Origin: an uncultured bacterium
GTDB lineage: Bacteria > Krumholzibacteriota > Krumholzibacteriia > LZORAL124-64-63
DNA length: 64,000 bases
Reading direction: 5' to 3'
Assembly: GCA_937864225.1 (NCBI GenBank)
Contig: CALMJK010000008.1
Span: 30,294 to 94,293, forward strand
Position numbers and translations under genes: made by a program. Numbering within the stretch: position 1 is the stretch's first letter; each line of letters begins with the position of its first letter. The notes under the pieces were generated by a model that was given only the letters and a program-made list of their open reading frames with translations, was not told where the DNA came from and searched no databases. This document shows, piece after piece, positions 8,812 through 16,212 of this stretch.

Positions 8812-9954
8812 TCAGTCGTCCTGAAGCAGGGAACGGGCGATCACCAGCCGCTGGATCTCGCTCGTCCCCTCGCCGATCGTGCACAGCTTGGCGTCACGGT
8901 ACAGCCGTTCGACCGGGTATTCCCGAATGAAGCCGTAGCCGCCGAGGATCTGGATGGCCCTGTCGCAGACGAACATGGCCGTCTCGCTGGCGAAGAGCTT
9001 GGCCATGCCCGCCTCGCGGGAGTAGGACCTGCCGGCGTCCTTCAGCCTTGCCGCCCGGTAAGTCAACAGCCGCGACGCCTCTATGCGCGTGGCCATGTCG
9101 GCCAGCATGAACTGGATGGCCTGCTGGTGGGAGATCGGCCGGCCGAACTGGATCCGCGTCCGGCTGTAATCGCGCGCGGTCTCGAACGCCCCCGTCGCCA
9201 GGCCGAGAGCCATGGCGGCGATCGAGACGCGGCCCCCGTCCAGCGTCTTCATGAAGTACCTGAAGCCCTGGCCCGCTTCGCCCAGCAGGGCGTCGGCCGG
9301 CAGGCGCACGTCGACCAGCGTCAGCGGCGCCGTGTCCGAGGCGCGCACGCCGAGCTTGTCCTCCTTCTTCTCGACCGTGAAACCGGGCGTGTCCTTGGGC
9401 ACGATGAAAGCGCTGATGCCGCGATGCGTGCCGCCCGCGGGGTCCGTCATGGCGGTGAGCGTCACGGCGCCGGCGTAGTGGGCGTTGGTGATCCACATCT
9501 TGCTGCCGTTGACGACCCAGCCGTCACCTTCGCGCACGGCCGTTGTGCGCGTGCCGCCGGCGTCGCTGCCGGCGCCCGCTTCGGTCAGGCCGAAGGCGAG
9601 CAGGTGCTCGCCCCGCGCGGCGGCAGGCAACCAGCGCTGTCGCTGCTCGTCGTTGCCGAAATCGAGGATCGGCCCGCAGCCGAGGCTGTTGTGCGCGGCG
9701 CAGATCAAGGCGTGGCTGCCGCAAACCTTCGCGAGTTCTTCCACCACCAGAGCGTACGAGAGCGTGTCAGCCCCCACGCCGCCGTACTCCTCCGGAACGG
9801 TCAGGCCGAGCAACCCCAACTCGCCCATCTCGCGCACCGTGGCCGCGGGAAATTCTCCGCTCTCATCGATCCGCGCGGCGATCGGGCGGAGTCGATCCTG
9901 AGCGAAACTCCGGGCGAGACCGCGGATCATCTGCTGGTTCTCGTTCAGATCCAT
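8812..9954 (-). CDS. Acyl-CoA dehydrogenase, copy 3
   Basis: A 380-residue acyl-CoA dehydrogenase. It begins [17 protein letters not shown] after a strong GAGGAGGAA ribosome site, which fixes the start; a longer upstream frame is only the antisense of the spacer. [15 protein letters not shown] is the central flavin/substrate motif, and [16 protein letters not shown] ends the protein with the catalytic glutamate. TIGEGTSE differs slightly from the IYEGTSE of the other two copies. It is the first dehydrogenase after the mutase B12 subunit, which hints at branched-chain or C4-C5 acyl-CoA metabolism. The physiological substrate is unknown. Confidence 0.92.
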   Translation of the reverse strand: MDLNENQQMIRGLARSFAQDRLRPIAARIDESGEFPAATVREMGELGLLGLTVPEEYGGVGADTLSYALVVEELAKVCGSHALICAAHNSLGCGPILDFGNDEQRQRWLPAAARGEHLLAFGLTEAGAGSDAGGTRTTAVREGDGWVVNGSKMWITNAHYAGAVTLTAMTDPAGGTHRGISAFIVPKDTPGFTVEKKEDKLGVRASDTAPLTLVDVRLPADALLGEAGQGFRYFMKTLDGGRVSIAAMALGLATGAFETARDYSRTRIQFGRPISHQQAIQFMLADMATRIEASRLLTYRAARLKDAGRSYSREAGMAKLFASETAMFVCDRAIQILGGYGFIREYPVERLYRDAKLCTIGEGTSEIQRLVIARSLLQDD

Positions 9955-10051
9955 CGTTCCTCCTCGTCCACGACGGGCGGGGCACGGCGCGCGAGGCCGC
10001 GCAGCGGCGGATCGCGGGGGACGTGGCCTGCCGCCGGGCGGCGGGCAGCCG

Positions 10052-10480
10052 TCAGCCCGCGGGTCCGGAGTCGCCCCGTCCGGCCGCCTCTCGACCCGGC
10101 AGGGAGCGCACGTAGGCCACGATTTCATCCATGGTGCTGCCGGGGCCGAATAGCCGCCCCACGCCCCGCTCCTGCAGGGCCAGCCGGTCCGCCTCGGGAA
10201 TGATCCCGCCGCCGGTGACCGCGATGTGCGTCGCTCCGCTCTGCTGCAGCAATTCCAGCACCCGCGGGAACACCGTCAGGTGGGCACCCGAAAGGACGCT
10301 GAGGGCGATCACGTCGACATCCTCCTGCAGCGCCGCCTGCACGATCATCTCCGGGGTCTGGTGCAGCCCCGTGTAGATGACCTCCATGCCGGCGTCGCGC
10401 AGTGCGTTGGCCACCACCTTGGCCCCGCGGTCGTGACCGTCGAGACCGGGCTTGGCGACCAGGACGCGTGTGACAGGCAT
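10052..10480 (-). CDS. Cobalamin-binding small subunit of an acyl-CoA mutase (methylmalonyl-CoA mutase type)
   Basis: A 142-residue stand-alone B12-binding domain. The cobalamin lower-ligand motif DGHDRG (DxHxxG) falls at about residues 14-19 in [14 protein letters not shown]. The following SVLSGAH and VTGGGIIP segments complete the nucleotide-tail pocket. Such separate subunits pair with a large catalytic subunit in two-part methylmalonyl-CoA, isobutyryl-CoA or ethylmalonyl-CoA mutases. The catalytic subunit is not in this window, so the substrate is open. The downstream acyl-CoA genes and the upstream MeaB chaperone support a carbon-skeleton mutase rather than a methyltransferase. The C-terminal ten residues are low complexity. 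Confidence 0.9.
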   Translation of the reverse strand: MPVTRVLVAKPGLDGHDRGAKVVANALRDAGMEVIYTGLHQTPEMIVQAALQEDVDVIALSVLSGAHLTVFPRVLELLQQSGATHIAVTGGGIIPEADRLALQERGVGRLFGPGSTMDEIVAYVRSLPGREAAGRGDSGPAG

Positions 10481-10560
10481 GCCGAGCCTCCCGTGCTCGC
10501 CCGCTCCGTCCTCGGGTCGCCGTGCCGGTTGACGGCCGGCGGCCGCGACGAAGCGGGATC

Positions 10561-10588
10561 AGGTTAACCGATGGGGCGACCTCTGCAA
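10561..10588 (-). promoter_or_regulatory. Weak promoter candidate before the mutase subunit gene
   Basis: On the minus strand TTGCAG and TAACCT are separated by 16 bases, in the 115-base gap between meaB and the B12-binding subunit gene. Both elements are imperfect sigma-70 boxes, so this is only a possible internal start for the downstream acyl-CoA genes. Confidence 0.3.
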
Positions 10589-10595
10589 ACCGGAT

Positions 10596-11606
10596 TCATG
10601 AGGAGGGGGCGACGGGGCCGCCGCCGTGGCGCTCGAGGATCTCCGCGAGCAGCGGTCCTAGCGCGCGCTCGCCCCGCCGCACCGCCTCGAGCGTCCCCGC
10701 GAGAGCCGCGTCGGCGGCGAGTCGGCGCCGGAAATTCCGGACCAACATGGTCTCCGCGAGACGCAGAAACCTCCTCCGCCAGAAAACATCGTCCTCTGCC
10801 CGGCCGCCGTGGGTCCGCCGCAGCCACTGGCGGTGATTCTCCAAGGCGTCGGACAGCGGCCCGAGGCCTTCGCCGCTGGTGGCGCTCGTGCCCAGCAGGG
10901 GCACCTCCCAGGCCGGTGCCGCGCCCTGGCTTTCGCCCGCGGCCGGGCGGCCGGCGCGGGCGCCGGCCAGGGCGAGCTGCCGTAACAGGTCGGCGCCGCC
11001 CGGCCGATCCATCTTGTTCACGACGAGCACGTCGGCCAGTTCGAGCAGACCGGCCTTCATGGCCTGCACGCCATCGCCAGACTCCGGCACCAGCATGACC
11101 ACCGTGGTGTCGGCCTCGTCGCGCACGTCCTCCCCGACCTGCCCCATGCCGACGGTTTCCAGCAGCACGACGTCGAATCCGGCGGCGTCGAGCACGTCGG
11201 CGACGCGACCCGCCGCCAGACTCAGCCCGCCCAGCGAACCGCGCGACGCAAGGGATCGGATGAAGACGCCGGGATCCGTGGCGAGGTCGCGGAAGCGGAT
11301 GCGGTCGCCCAGAAGCGCGCCGCCGGACAGCGGCGAGGACGGGTCCACGGCCACCACGCCGACGCGCAGCCCGCGGCCTCGCCAGCTTCGCGCCAGCTGG
11401 CAGCAGAGCGTGCTCTTGCCCGCTCCGGGCGGACCGGCCACGCCCACGCGCCAGGCGTTGCCCAGACGCGGGAAGAGGGCAGCCAGGAGCGCGTCGGCAT
11501 GCTCGTCGAGCTCCTCGACCCACGACATGGCCCTGGCCAGGGCGAGCGGCTCGCCCGCCAGGACGCGTTCGATCAGGCCCTGCGGGCCGAGCGGCGCAAC
11601 GGCCAC
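10596..11606 (-). CDS. meaB: MeaB/ArgK-type GTPase, chaperone of methylmalonyl-CoA mutase
   Basis: A G3E-family GTPase that protects and reloads B12-dependent acyl-CoA mutases. Visible elements are the P-loop GPPGAGKSTL (about 50-60), VVAVDPSSPLSGGALLGDR (switch and Mg site), the base-like ETVGMGQ segment, and NKMD for guanine specificity. A C-terminal dimerisation helix follows. The GTG at 11606 is chosen because GGGAGGAA lies six bases before it and because family members start at this point; further upstream the frame is only the shadow of other sequence. The product is 336 aa, normal for the family. It leads the operon that continues with the B12-binding mutase subunit, strong support for the assignment. 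Confidence 0.93.
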   Translation of the reverse strand: MAVAPLGPQGLIERVLAGEPLALARAMSWVEELDEHADALLAALFPRLGNAWRVGVAGPPGAGKSTLCCQLARSWRGRGLRVGVVAVDPSSPLSGGALLGDRIRFRDLATDPGVFIRSLASRGSLGGLSLAAGRVADVLDAAGFDVVLLETVGMGQVGEDVRDEADTTVVMLVPESGDGVQAMKAGLLELADVLVVNKMDRPGGADLLRQLALAGARAGRPAAGESQGAAPAWEVPLLGTSATSGEGLGPLSDALENHRQWLRRTHGGRAEDDVFWRRRFLRLAETMLVRNFRRRLAADAALAGTLEAVRRGERALGPLLAEILERHGGGPVAPSS

Positions 11607-11665
11607 GGCTTCCTCCCGCGCTCGGCGAGACCGGGCGCGGGAGGAATGGTAATACGGGCGGGCCG

Positions 11666-12304
11666 TCAGCGATAGATGTCCTTCACGCCGCCCCAGCTGG
11701 CGGCATCGGCCGGCACGTTCGGCTCGCAGTCGTTGACACGACCGGGCGACGGGGCGCACCCGGTGCCGAGCGGCTCCTGAGAACCGGCGTACGGGTACAG
11801 GTAGTCGCAAAGCGCCCAGCTGCCATCCACCAATCGCGCGCTGGAGCGGTCGTCTTCGGCCTCGTGATCCTTGAAGATGTACACGTCGACGAGTTGAGCG
11901 CCGGCCTGCGTGGGATCTCCGCGCCAGAGCTCGCAGGTGTCGCCGGTGTTGTTCCACGACAGTCCCGTCACCGTGTAGCCCACGCTCTGCTGCCAGACCA
12001 CGGCATCGTCCCCATAGAAGACCTTCACCTCGCCGGGGGCGAGCAGACCCGTGAGACGGAGATGGGCCTCGGGGTCCAGCGCGTCGCGGACATAGCATTC
12101 GCTCAGGTCGACGGTCTCGGGACCAGTGTTGAGAACCTCCACCCACTCGTCGTCGCGCGAGCTGAGCACGCCGTCGCCGTTCCAGTCCCTGGCCGGATCG
12201 GCGAGAATCTCGGAGAGGACGAGAGCCCCGACGGCGGGCGTCGGCGCGGCCGCGCCCGCGGCGAGCAGGAGGGCAACTCTGAACATCCATCCGCATGTTT
12301 TCAT
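11666..12304 (-). CDS. Secreted lamin-tail (LTD) domain protein
   Basis: A 212-residue exported protein of unknown role. A signal peptide (basic CGWMFR, hydrophobic VALLLAAGAAA, likely cleavage after AVG) is followed by a lamin-tail domain spanning roughly residues 27-150. The typical opening LVLSEILADPARDWNGDG and DDEWVEVLN are present; the DWNGDG stretch looks like a calcium-binding loop. The last 50 residues hold cysteines (CDY, GTGC, DCE) and no obvious anchor. I see no type IX sorting domain or FlgD-like tail, so general secretion to the periplasm or beyond is the safest reading. A modest AAAGG ribosome site precedes the ATG. It stands alone between two operons. Confidence 0.8.
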   Translation of the reverse strand: MKTCGWMFRVALLLAAGAAAPTPAVGALVLSEILADPARDWNGDGVLSSRDDEWVEVLNTGPETVDLSECYVRDALDPEAHLRLTGLLAPGEVKVFYGDDAVVWQQSVGYTVTGLSWNNTGDTCELWRGDPTQAGAQLVDVYIFKDHEAEDDRSSARLVDGSWALCDYLYPYAGSQEPLGTGCAPSPGRVNDCEPNVPADAASWGGVKDIYR

Positions 12305-12666
12305 GCCGCTGAACCTTTCGGGGAGGGAACCGGACGGCCCCGGGAAGGCGCGCCCAACTGCGGGCCGGGGCTAGCGCCGCGCCTGATGCCAACGACGGGC
12401 CCACGCCATTTGCGGTCGCGCGAGCTTGAGAAGTCTCGCGATGTTCACGGATGAATGGTCTGGAAAGATGGAAATTACGGGATCGAAAACCATGGCCTGA
12501 CCGCGCGTCCGTCCGCGGTCGGGTCCCTCGCGTCAGGGACAGGTCGGGGATGAGGTGACACCGCCACTAGACCGTCTCCAGCGAAGCGCCACCGGGATCG
12601 GACGGGACGATGCCAAGAACAAACTTGAAATAACGTCTGTAATATATTGTAAAATATAATTTTATA
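12305..12666. other. Intergenic region between ribF and the LTD gene
   Basis: No gene is visible here. On the ribF side there is a striking A/T-rich island at about 12609-12666 containing TAAAAT-TAT-ATTTTA (6-bp arms), in otherwise GC-rich DNA. Two GC-rich stem-loops lie side by side at 12499-12520 and 12523-12540. The stem-loops could terminate ribF transcription, and the A/T-rich island could contain a promoter for the LTD gene, but no clean -35/-10 pair is identifiable. Confidence 0.6.
12499..12540 (-). terminator. Tandem stem-loops downstream of ribF
   Basis: Two adjacent inverted repeats. The first (12499-12520) has 7-bp arms GACCGCG/CGCGGTC; the second (12523-12540) has 6-bp arms GTCCCT/AGGGAC. 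There is no good U-tract, so this would be a factor-dependent or transcript-stabilising structure at the end of the rimP-to-ribF operon. Confidence 0.4.
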
Positions 12667-13743
12667 CTACCGTAACACCTGTCTCGCAGCCTGCGCGTCG
12701 CGCTCCAATTGCTCGATCAGCGCCCGCGGATCCGGGAATTCCCGCTCCTCTCGCAGGCGCGCGACCCATTCGACCTTCAGGACGCGGCCGCGCAGGTCGC
12801 CGCTGAAGTCCAGCAGGTGCACTTCGAGGCGGGGGTTCGCCGGCGCGCGGTGAAAGGTGGGCGCGCGGCCGTGGTTGAGCATGGCCGGCAGCCGGCGCCA
12901 AGCGCGCGGGACCAGATCGCTCAAGCGACCCTGCTCGTCCATGCGCGGCAGACCCTCGAGCACAACGCCCTCCCCTTCCGGCGCGCTTCCCGTCGCCACC
13001 GCGTCCCGCGGCGCCAGCACGCGCACGGCGTACACCCCCGGGGCGGGCAGCAACTTGTGCGCTTCGAGAGGCGTGAGATTGGCGGTCGGGAAGCCGAGCG
13101 CGCGGCCACGACCGTCGCCGGGGCCGACTTCGCCCCACAGGGCATAGGGCCTGCCGAGCAAGCGGGCGGCACCCGCCACATCGCCCTCGGCCAACAGGCC
13201 GCGGATGGCCGAACTGCTGATCGTCCGGCCATCGAGTGCCAAGGGAGGCACGATCTCGAAGCCGAAGTCGAGCCGCCGGCCCAACGCCGCCAGCGTGGCG
13301 GCGCTGCCGCCGCGGCCGGCGCCCAGATGCGTGTCGTGCCCCGCGATCAGGTGTCGCATGCGCAGCAGCCTCACCAGAAATAGCGCCACGAAATCATCGT
13401 AGGGCGTGCGGGCAAGGGACGGGCAGAAATCGGCGGCCACGAGCAGGTCGATGCCGTCGGCCTCGAACAGGGCCAGGCGCTCTCGCCACGTCGTGAGCAG
13501 CAGCGGGGCGCGCCCCGGATCGAGCAACTGGCGCGGATGGCGCCGGAACGTGAACAGCGCCGCCGCCAGGCCCAGCCGGTCGCTCGCCGCCCGCAGCGCG
13601 TTCAGCAGGCCCAGATGGCCCAGGTGCAGGCCGTCGAAGGAACCCAAGGCGAGCGCGCAATCGACAGCCTCCGCCGCGGGCAGAACGCCGCGTCCGCCAA
13701 GCAACGCGCCGATGGCCTCCTCGGACAGGTGGATCACCTTCAC
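12667..13743 (-). CDS. ribF: Bifunctional riboflavin kinase / FAD synthetase
   Basis: Makes FMN from riboflavin and then FAD. The N-terminal adenylyltransferase domain has GSFDGLHLGH (residues 34-43), the HxGH-type nucleotide motif, then IAGHDTHLGAGRGGS and ISSSAIRG. The C-terminal flavokinase domain has GRGRALGFPTANL and the closing EVHLLDFSGDLRG. At 358 aa it is slightly longer than usual, with a loose insertion rich in Ala, Gly and Glu (roughly 245-275) in the kinase part. The ATG overlaps the truB stop (ATGA), matching the common truB-ribF order at the end of nusA-infB operons. Confidence 0.96.
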   Translation of the reverse strand: MKVIHLSEEAIGALLGGRGVLPAAEAVDCALALGSFDGLHLGHLGLLNALRAASDRLGLAAALFTFRRHPRQLLDPGRAPLLLTTWRERLALFEADGIDLLVAADFCPSLARTPYDDFVALFLVRLLRMRHLIAGHDTHLGAGRGGSAATLAALGRRLDFGFEIVPPLALDGRTISSSAIRGLLAEGDVAGAARLLGRPYALWGEVGPGDGRGRALGFPTANLTPLEAHKLLPAPGVYAVRVLAPRDAVATGSAPEGEGVVLEGLPRMDEQGRLSDLVPRAWRRLPAMLNHGRAPTFHRAPANPRLEVHLLDFSGDLRGRVLKVEWVARLREEREFPDPRALIEQLERDAQAARQVLR

Positions 13744-14753
13744 GGCGCATCCCCGCCTTCGCGCGCCGCGAAAACGGCCAGCAATCGCGGCTGGGAACTA
13801 CCCGGCGGGCACGCTGCCACCGCGACGAGCGCGCCGGCCTCGTCCACCAGTCGAAAGCAATCGCGATCGTGGCGCGGGTCCGCGACGGGCGGGCCGTCCA
13901 GACGCGCGAGCCAGGCCGGTTCCGGCGCCGCGCCGCGGCGCACGGCCAGCGCCTCTTGTCGGCCCAAGCACACGGCCGGCAAGTGCGGCAAGCCCTCGGA
14001 CAGCGGGCGCAGCGCCGCGCCCAGGGCAGCGCCGTCGCGCAACCGCTCGGGCGCCATTGCCTCGTCCACGACGAACGGGCCCACCCGGTGGCGGCGCAGA
14101 GACCGCACGTGGGCGAGCGTGCCGATCGCCGCCGCGAGGTCGCGCGTCAACGAGCGCACATATGTGCCGCCGGAGCAATCCACCGACAGTTCCGCTTCGT
14201 AAACCAAGCCGTCAGGGGCCAGCAGGGCCGCGTCTTCACCCGGAGCGGGCGGCTCACCCCAGCGCACAGCCTCCAGTTCGAGACGCGAGATCGTCACGCG
14301 TCGCGCGGCCGGCTCCGGCACCTCGCGCCCCGCCCTGGCCAGACGATGAAGCCGCTGGCCGCCGCGCTTGAGCGCCGAGTAGATGGGTGGCACCTGCTCG
14401 ATCACGCCGCAATGGCGGGGCAGAACCCCGGCCAGATCCTCCGGTCGCGCGGTGACGGCGCTGCGCGCGCTGACAACGCCGTCGGCGTCGAGGCTGTCGG
14501 TGCCGATCCCGAAGCGGGCGCGCCAGCGATAACTCTTGGGCAGGTGCGTCAGGAACGGCGACAGACGGGTAGCGGATCCGACCAGCAGCACCAGCAATCC
14601 CGTGGCGAGGGGATCCAGGGTGCCGGTGTGCCCGACACGGGGTTGCGCCCCCCCTCGGGCCGCGCGCAGCGCGCCGCGCGCGATGGCCACGGTCTGGAAC
14701 GACGTCAGGCCGGCGGGCTTGTCGATCAACAGCAATCCATCGGGCGCAGGCAA
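13740..14753 (-). CDS. truB: tRNA pseudouridine(55) synthase
   Basis: Isomerises uridine 55 in the T-loop of tRNAs. The catalytic aspartate is in GHTGTLDPLATGLL; DGLLLIDKPAGLTS at the N-terminus and the SYRWRARFGIGTDSLDADG segment are also diagnostic. SVDCSGGTYVRSL belongs to the tRNA-binding core, and a C-terminal PUA-like region follows. The TTG at 14753 is preferred: it lies one base after the stop of the RbfA fusion gene, has a GGAG site before it, and starts the protein exactly at the family N-terminus. A longer ATG frame would overlap the upstream gene by 134 bases. The product is 337 aa. Confidence 0.94.
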   Translation of the reverse strand: MPAPDGLLLIDKPAGLTSFQTVAIARGALRAARGGAQPRVGHTGTLDPLATGLLVLLVGSATRLSPFLTHLPKSYRWRARFGIGTDSLDADGVVSARSAVTARPEDLAGVLPRHCGVIEQVPPIYSALKRGGQRLHRLARAGREVPEPAARRVTISRLELEAVRWGEPPAPGEDAALLAPDGLVYEAELSVDCSGGTYVRSLTRDLAAAIGTLAHVRSLRRHRVGPFVVDEAMAPERLRDGAALGAALRPLSEGLPHLPAVCLGRQEALAVRRGAAPEPAWLARLDGPPVADPRHDRDCFRLVDEAGALVAVAACPPGSSQPRLLAVFAAREGGDAP

Positions 14754-14754
14754 C

Positions 14755-16158
14755 TCAGCCCTGCTCCAGGAGGGCGTCGACGACGCGCCGCTCGATCTCG
14801 TCCGCGTCGCCGACCAGCGTGCAGCCCGCCGCGGCGCGGTGCCCGCCTCCGCCGAAGCGGGCCGCCACCGCTTCCACGTCGCCCCCACCGGGTGAGCGCA
14901 GGGACACTCTCCATTGCTGCGGCCCGAGCTGTTTGAGAAAGGCCACGTACCGCACCCCCGCGACGGCCGTCGCCAGACCCAGCATCCCTTCCGTGTCCGC
15001 CAGCGTCGCGCCGGTTTCCGCCAGCATGGTCCGATCGGCGCGCAGCGTCAGCACGCGGCCATCGCCATGGTAGCGATACCCCGCCAGCACCCTCTGCAGC
15101 AGCGCCGTGGCCGCCCGCGACCGCCGGTGGAGGGTGATCTCGGTCACTGCCGCGGTCTCGACACCCAGCGCCGCCAAGCGATGCGCGAGCTCGAAGGTCA
15201 GCGGCAGCGTGCTGGGGAAGCGGAAGCCGCCGGAATCGTTCACGATTCCCGCGAACACGTTCGTGGCCATGTCCAGATCGATCTCGAACGGGGGCTCGCC
15301 GTCGCAACCTCGGGACAGCTCTTCGATCACGCGGAAGACCAGCGTGCTGGAGGACTCGGCGACCGGCTCGATCCAGCCGGGCAACGGCTGGCGCCGACCG
15401 CTGACCAGGTGGTGGTCCACGCACCAAGCCTGCTGGACCCTGTCGAGCACGCCCGCCAGGTCGGTCGGCGCTCGCTCCCGGCGATGGCAGTCGATCATGA
15501 TCAGGGCATCGGGCGTCTGGCCCGCCGCCCACCGCGCTTCGGCCTCGGCCGCCGGCGTGGTCAGACCCGGGAAGCCGGGCAGCGCCGCGAAGCCGGCGGG
15601 CGGATCCGGATAGGCGAACACGATCGCCTCGCGGTCCATGGCCCGCAGGGCTCCGGCCAGGGCCAGCGCGGCGCCCACGGCGTCGGGATCGGGGTTCTCG
15701 TGCGGCGCGAGCCAGAACCGACGCCCCCGCCGCAGGGCCTCGAGCAGATCGGCGGGCGGCCGCAGATCCGCCAAGGCCAGCCGGCGCCGGCGCGTCTTTT
15801 CGTCCTCGAACTCTCCGTGCGCCTCCAGTTCCTTCAAGACGGCGTCGATCCCGAAACCGCGGTCGAGCGAGTCGTCGCGCACAAAGCGCAGTTGGGGCGA
15901 CTCCCGCAGCCGCAGCATGTCGCCCAAACGTCCCTGCAAGAAACGGGCGGCGCGGCGCAGGCCCCTCTCGCAGTGAACCGTGTCCTCTTCGCTGCCGGTG
16001 ACGGACCAATACACGCGCGCCACGGAACGGTCTCGGTTAACTTCCACGCCCGCGATCGTGACCAGCGACAGGCGCGGATCCTTGACGCCCTGCTGCAGAA
16101 GCTCGGCGAGAGCCCGTTGAATGGCATGATTGAGCTTGACGCCCTTGTAGGGATCCAT
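14755..16158 (-). CDS. Fusion of ribosome-binding factor A with a DHH/DHHA1 phosphoesterase (NrnA-like)
   Basis: Residues 1-115 are a complete RbfA (PYKGVKLNHAIQRALAELL, KDPRLSLVTIAGVEV, RDRSVARVYWSV), the KH-like factor that matures 16S rRNA in the 30S subunit. A basic linker (KTRRRRLALAD, 121-131) leads to a complete DHH phosphoesterase: HENPDPDAVGAA (153-164), IDCHRRE (222-228), VDHH (247-250), NDSGGFRF (308-315) and a DHHA1 domain ending GGGGHRAAAG (437-446). All metal ligands expected in an NrnA oligoribonuclease/pAp-phosphatase are present. In many bacteria rbfA and nrnA are adjacent in this operon; here they are one uninterrupted 467-residue frame. Whether the protein stays fused in the cell is unknown. 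Confidence 0.92.
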   Translation of the reverse strand: MDPYKGVKLNHAIQRALAELLQQGVKDPRLSLVTIAGVEVNRDRSVARVYWSVTGSEEDTVHCERGLRRAARFLQGRLGDMLRLRESPQLRFVRDDSLDRGFGIDAVLKELEAHGEFEDEKTRRRRLALADLRPPADLLEALRRGRRFWLAPHENPDPDAVGAALALAGALRAMDREAIVFAYPDPPAGFAALPGFPGLTTPAAEAEARWAAGQTPDALIMIDCHRRERAPTDLAGVLDRVQQAWCVDHHLVSGRRQPLPGWIEPVAESSSTLVFRVIEELSRGCDGEPPFEIDLDMATNVFAGIVNDSGGFRFPSTLPLTFELAHRLAALGVETAAVTEITLHRRSRAATALLQRVLAGYRYHGDGRVLTLRADRTMLAETGATLADTEGMLGLATAVAGVRYVAFLKQLGPQQWRVSLRSPGGGDVEAVAARFGGGGHRAAAGCTLVGDADEIERRVVDALLEQG

Positions 16159-16212
16159 GGCCGCTCCCGCCGGCCGGTCGCGACAGTCGCGCCTTTCGCC
16201 GGCCGCCGCCCG

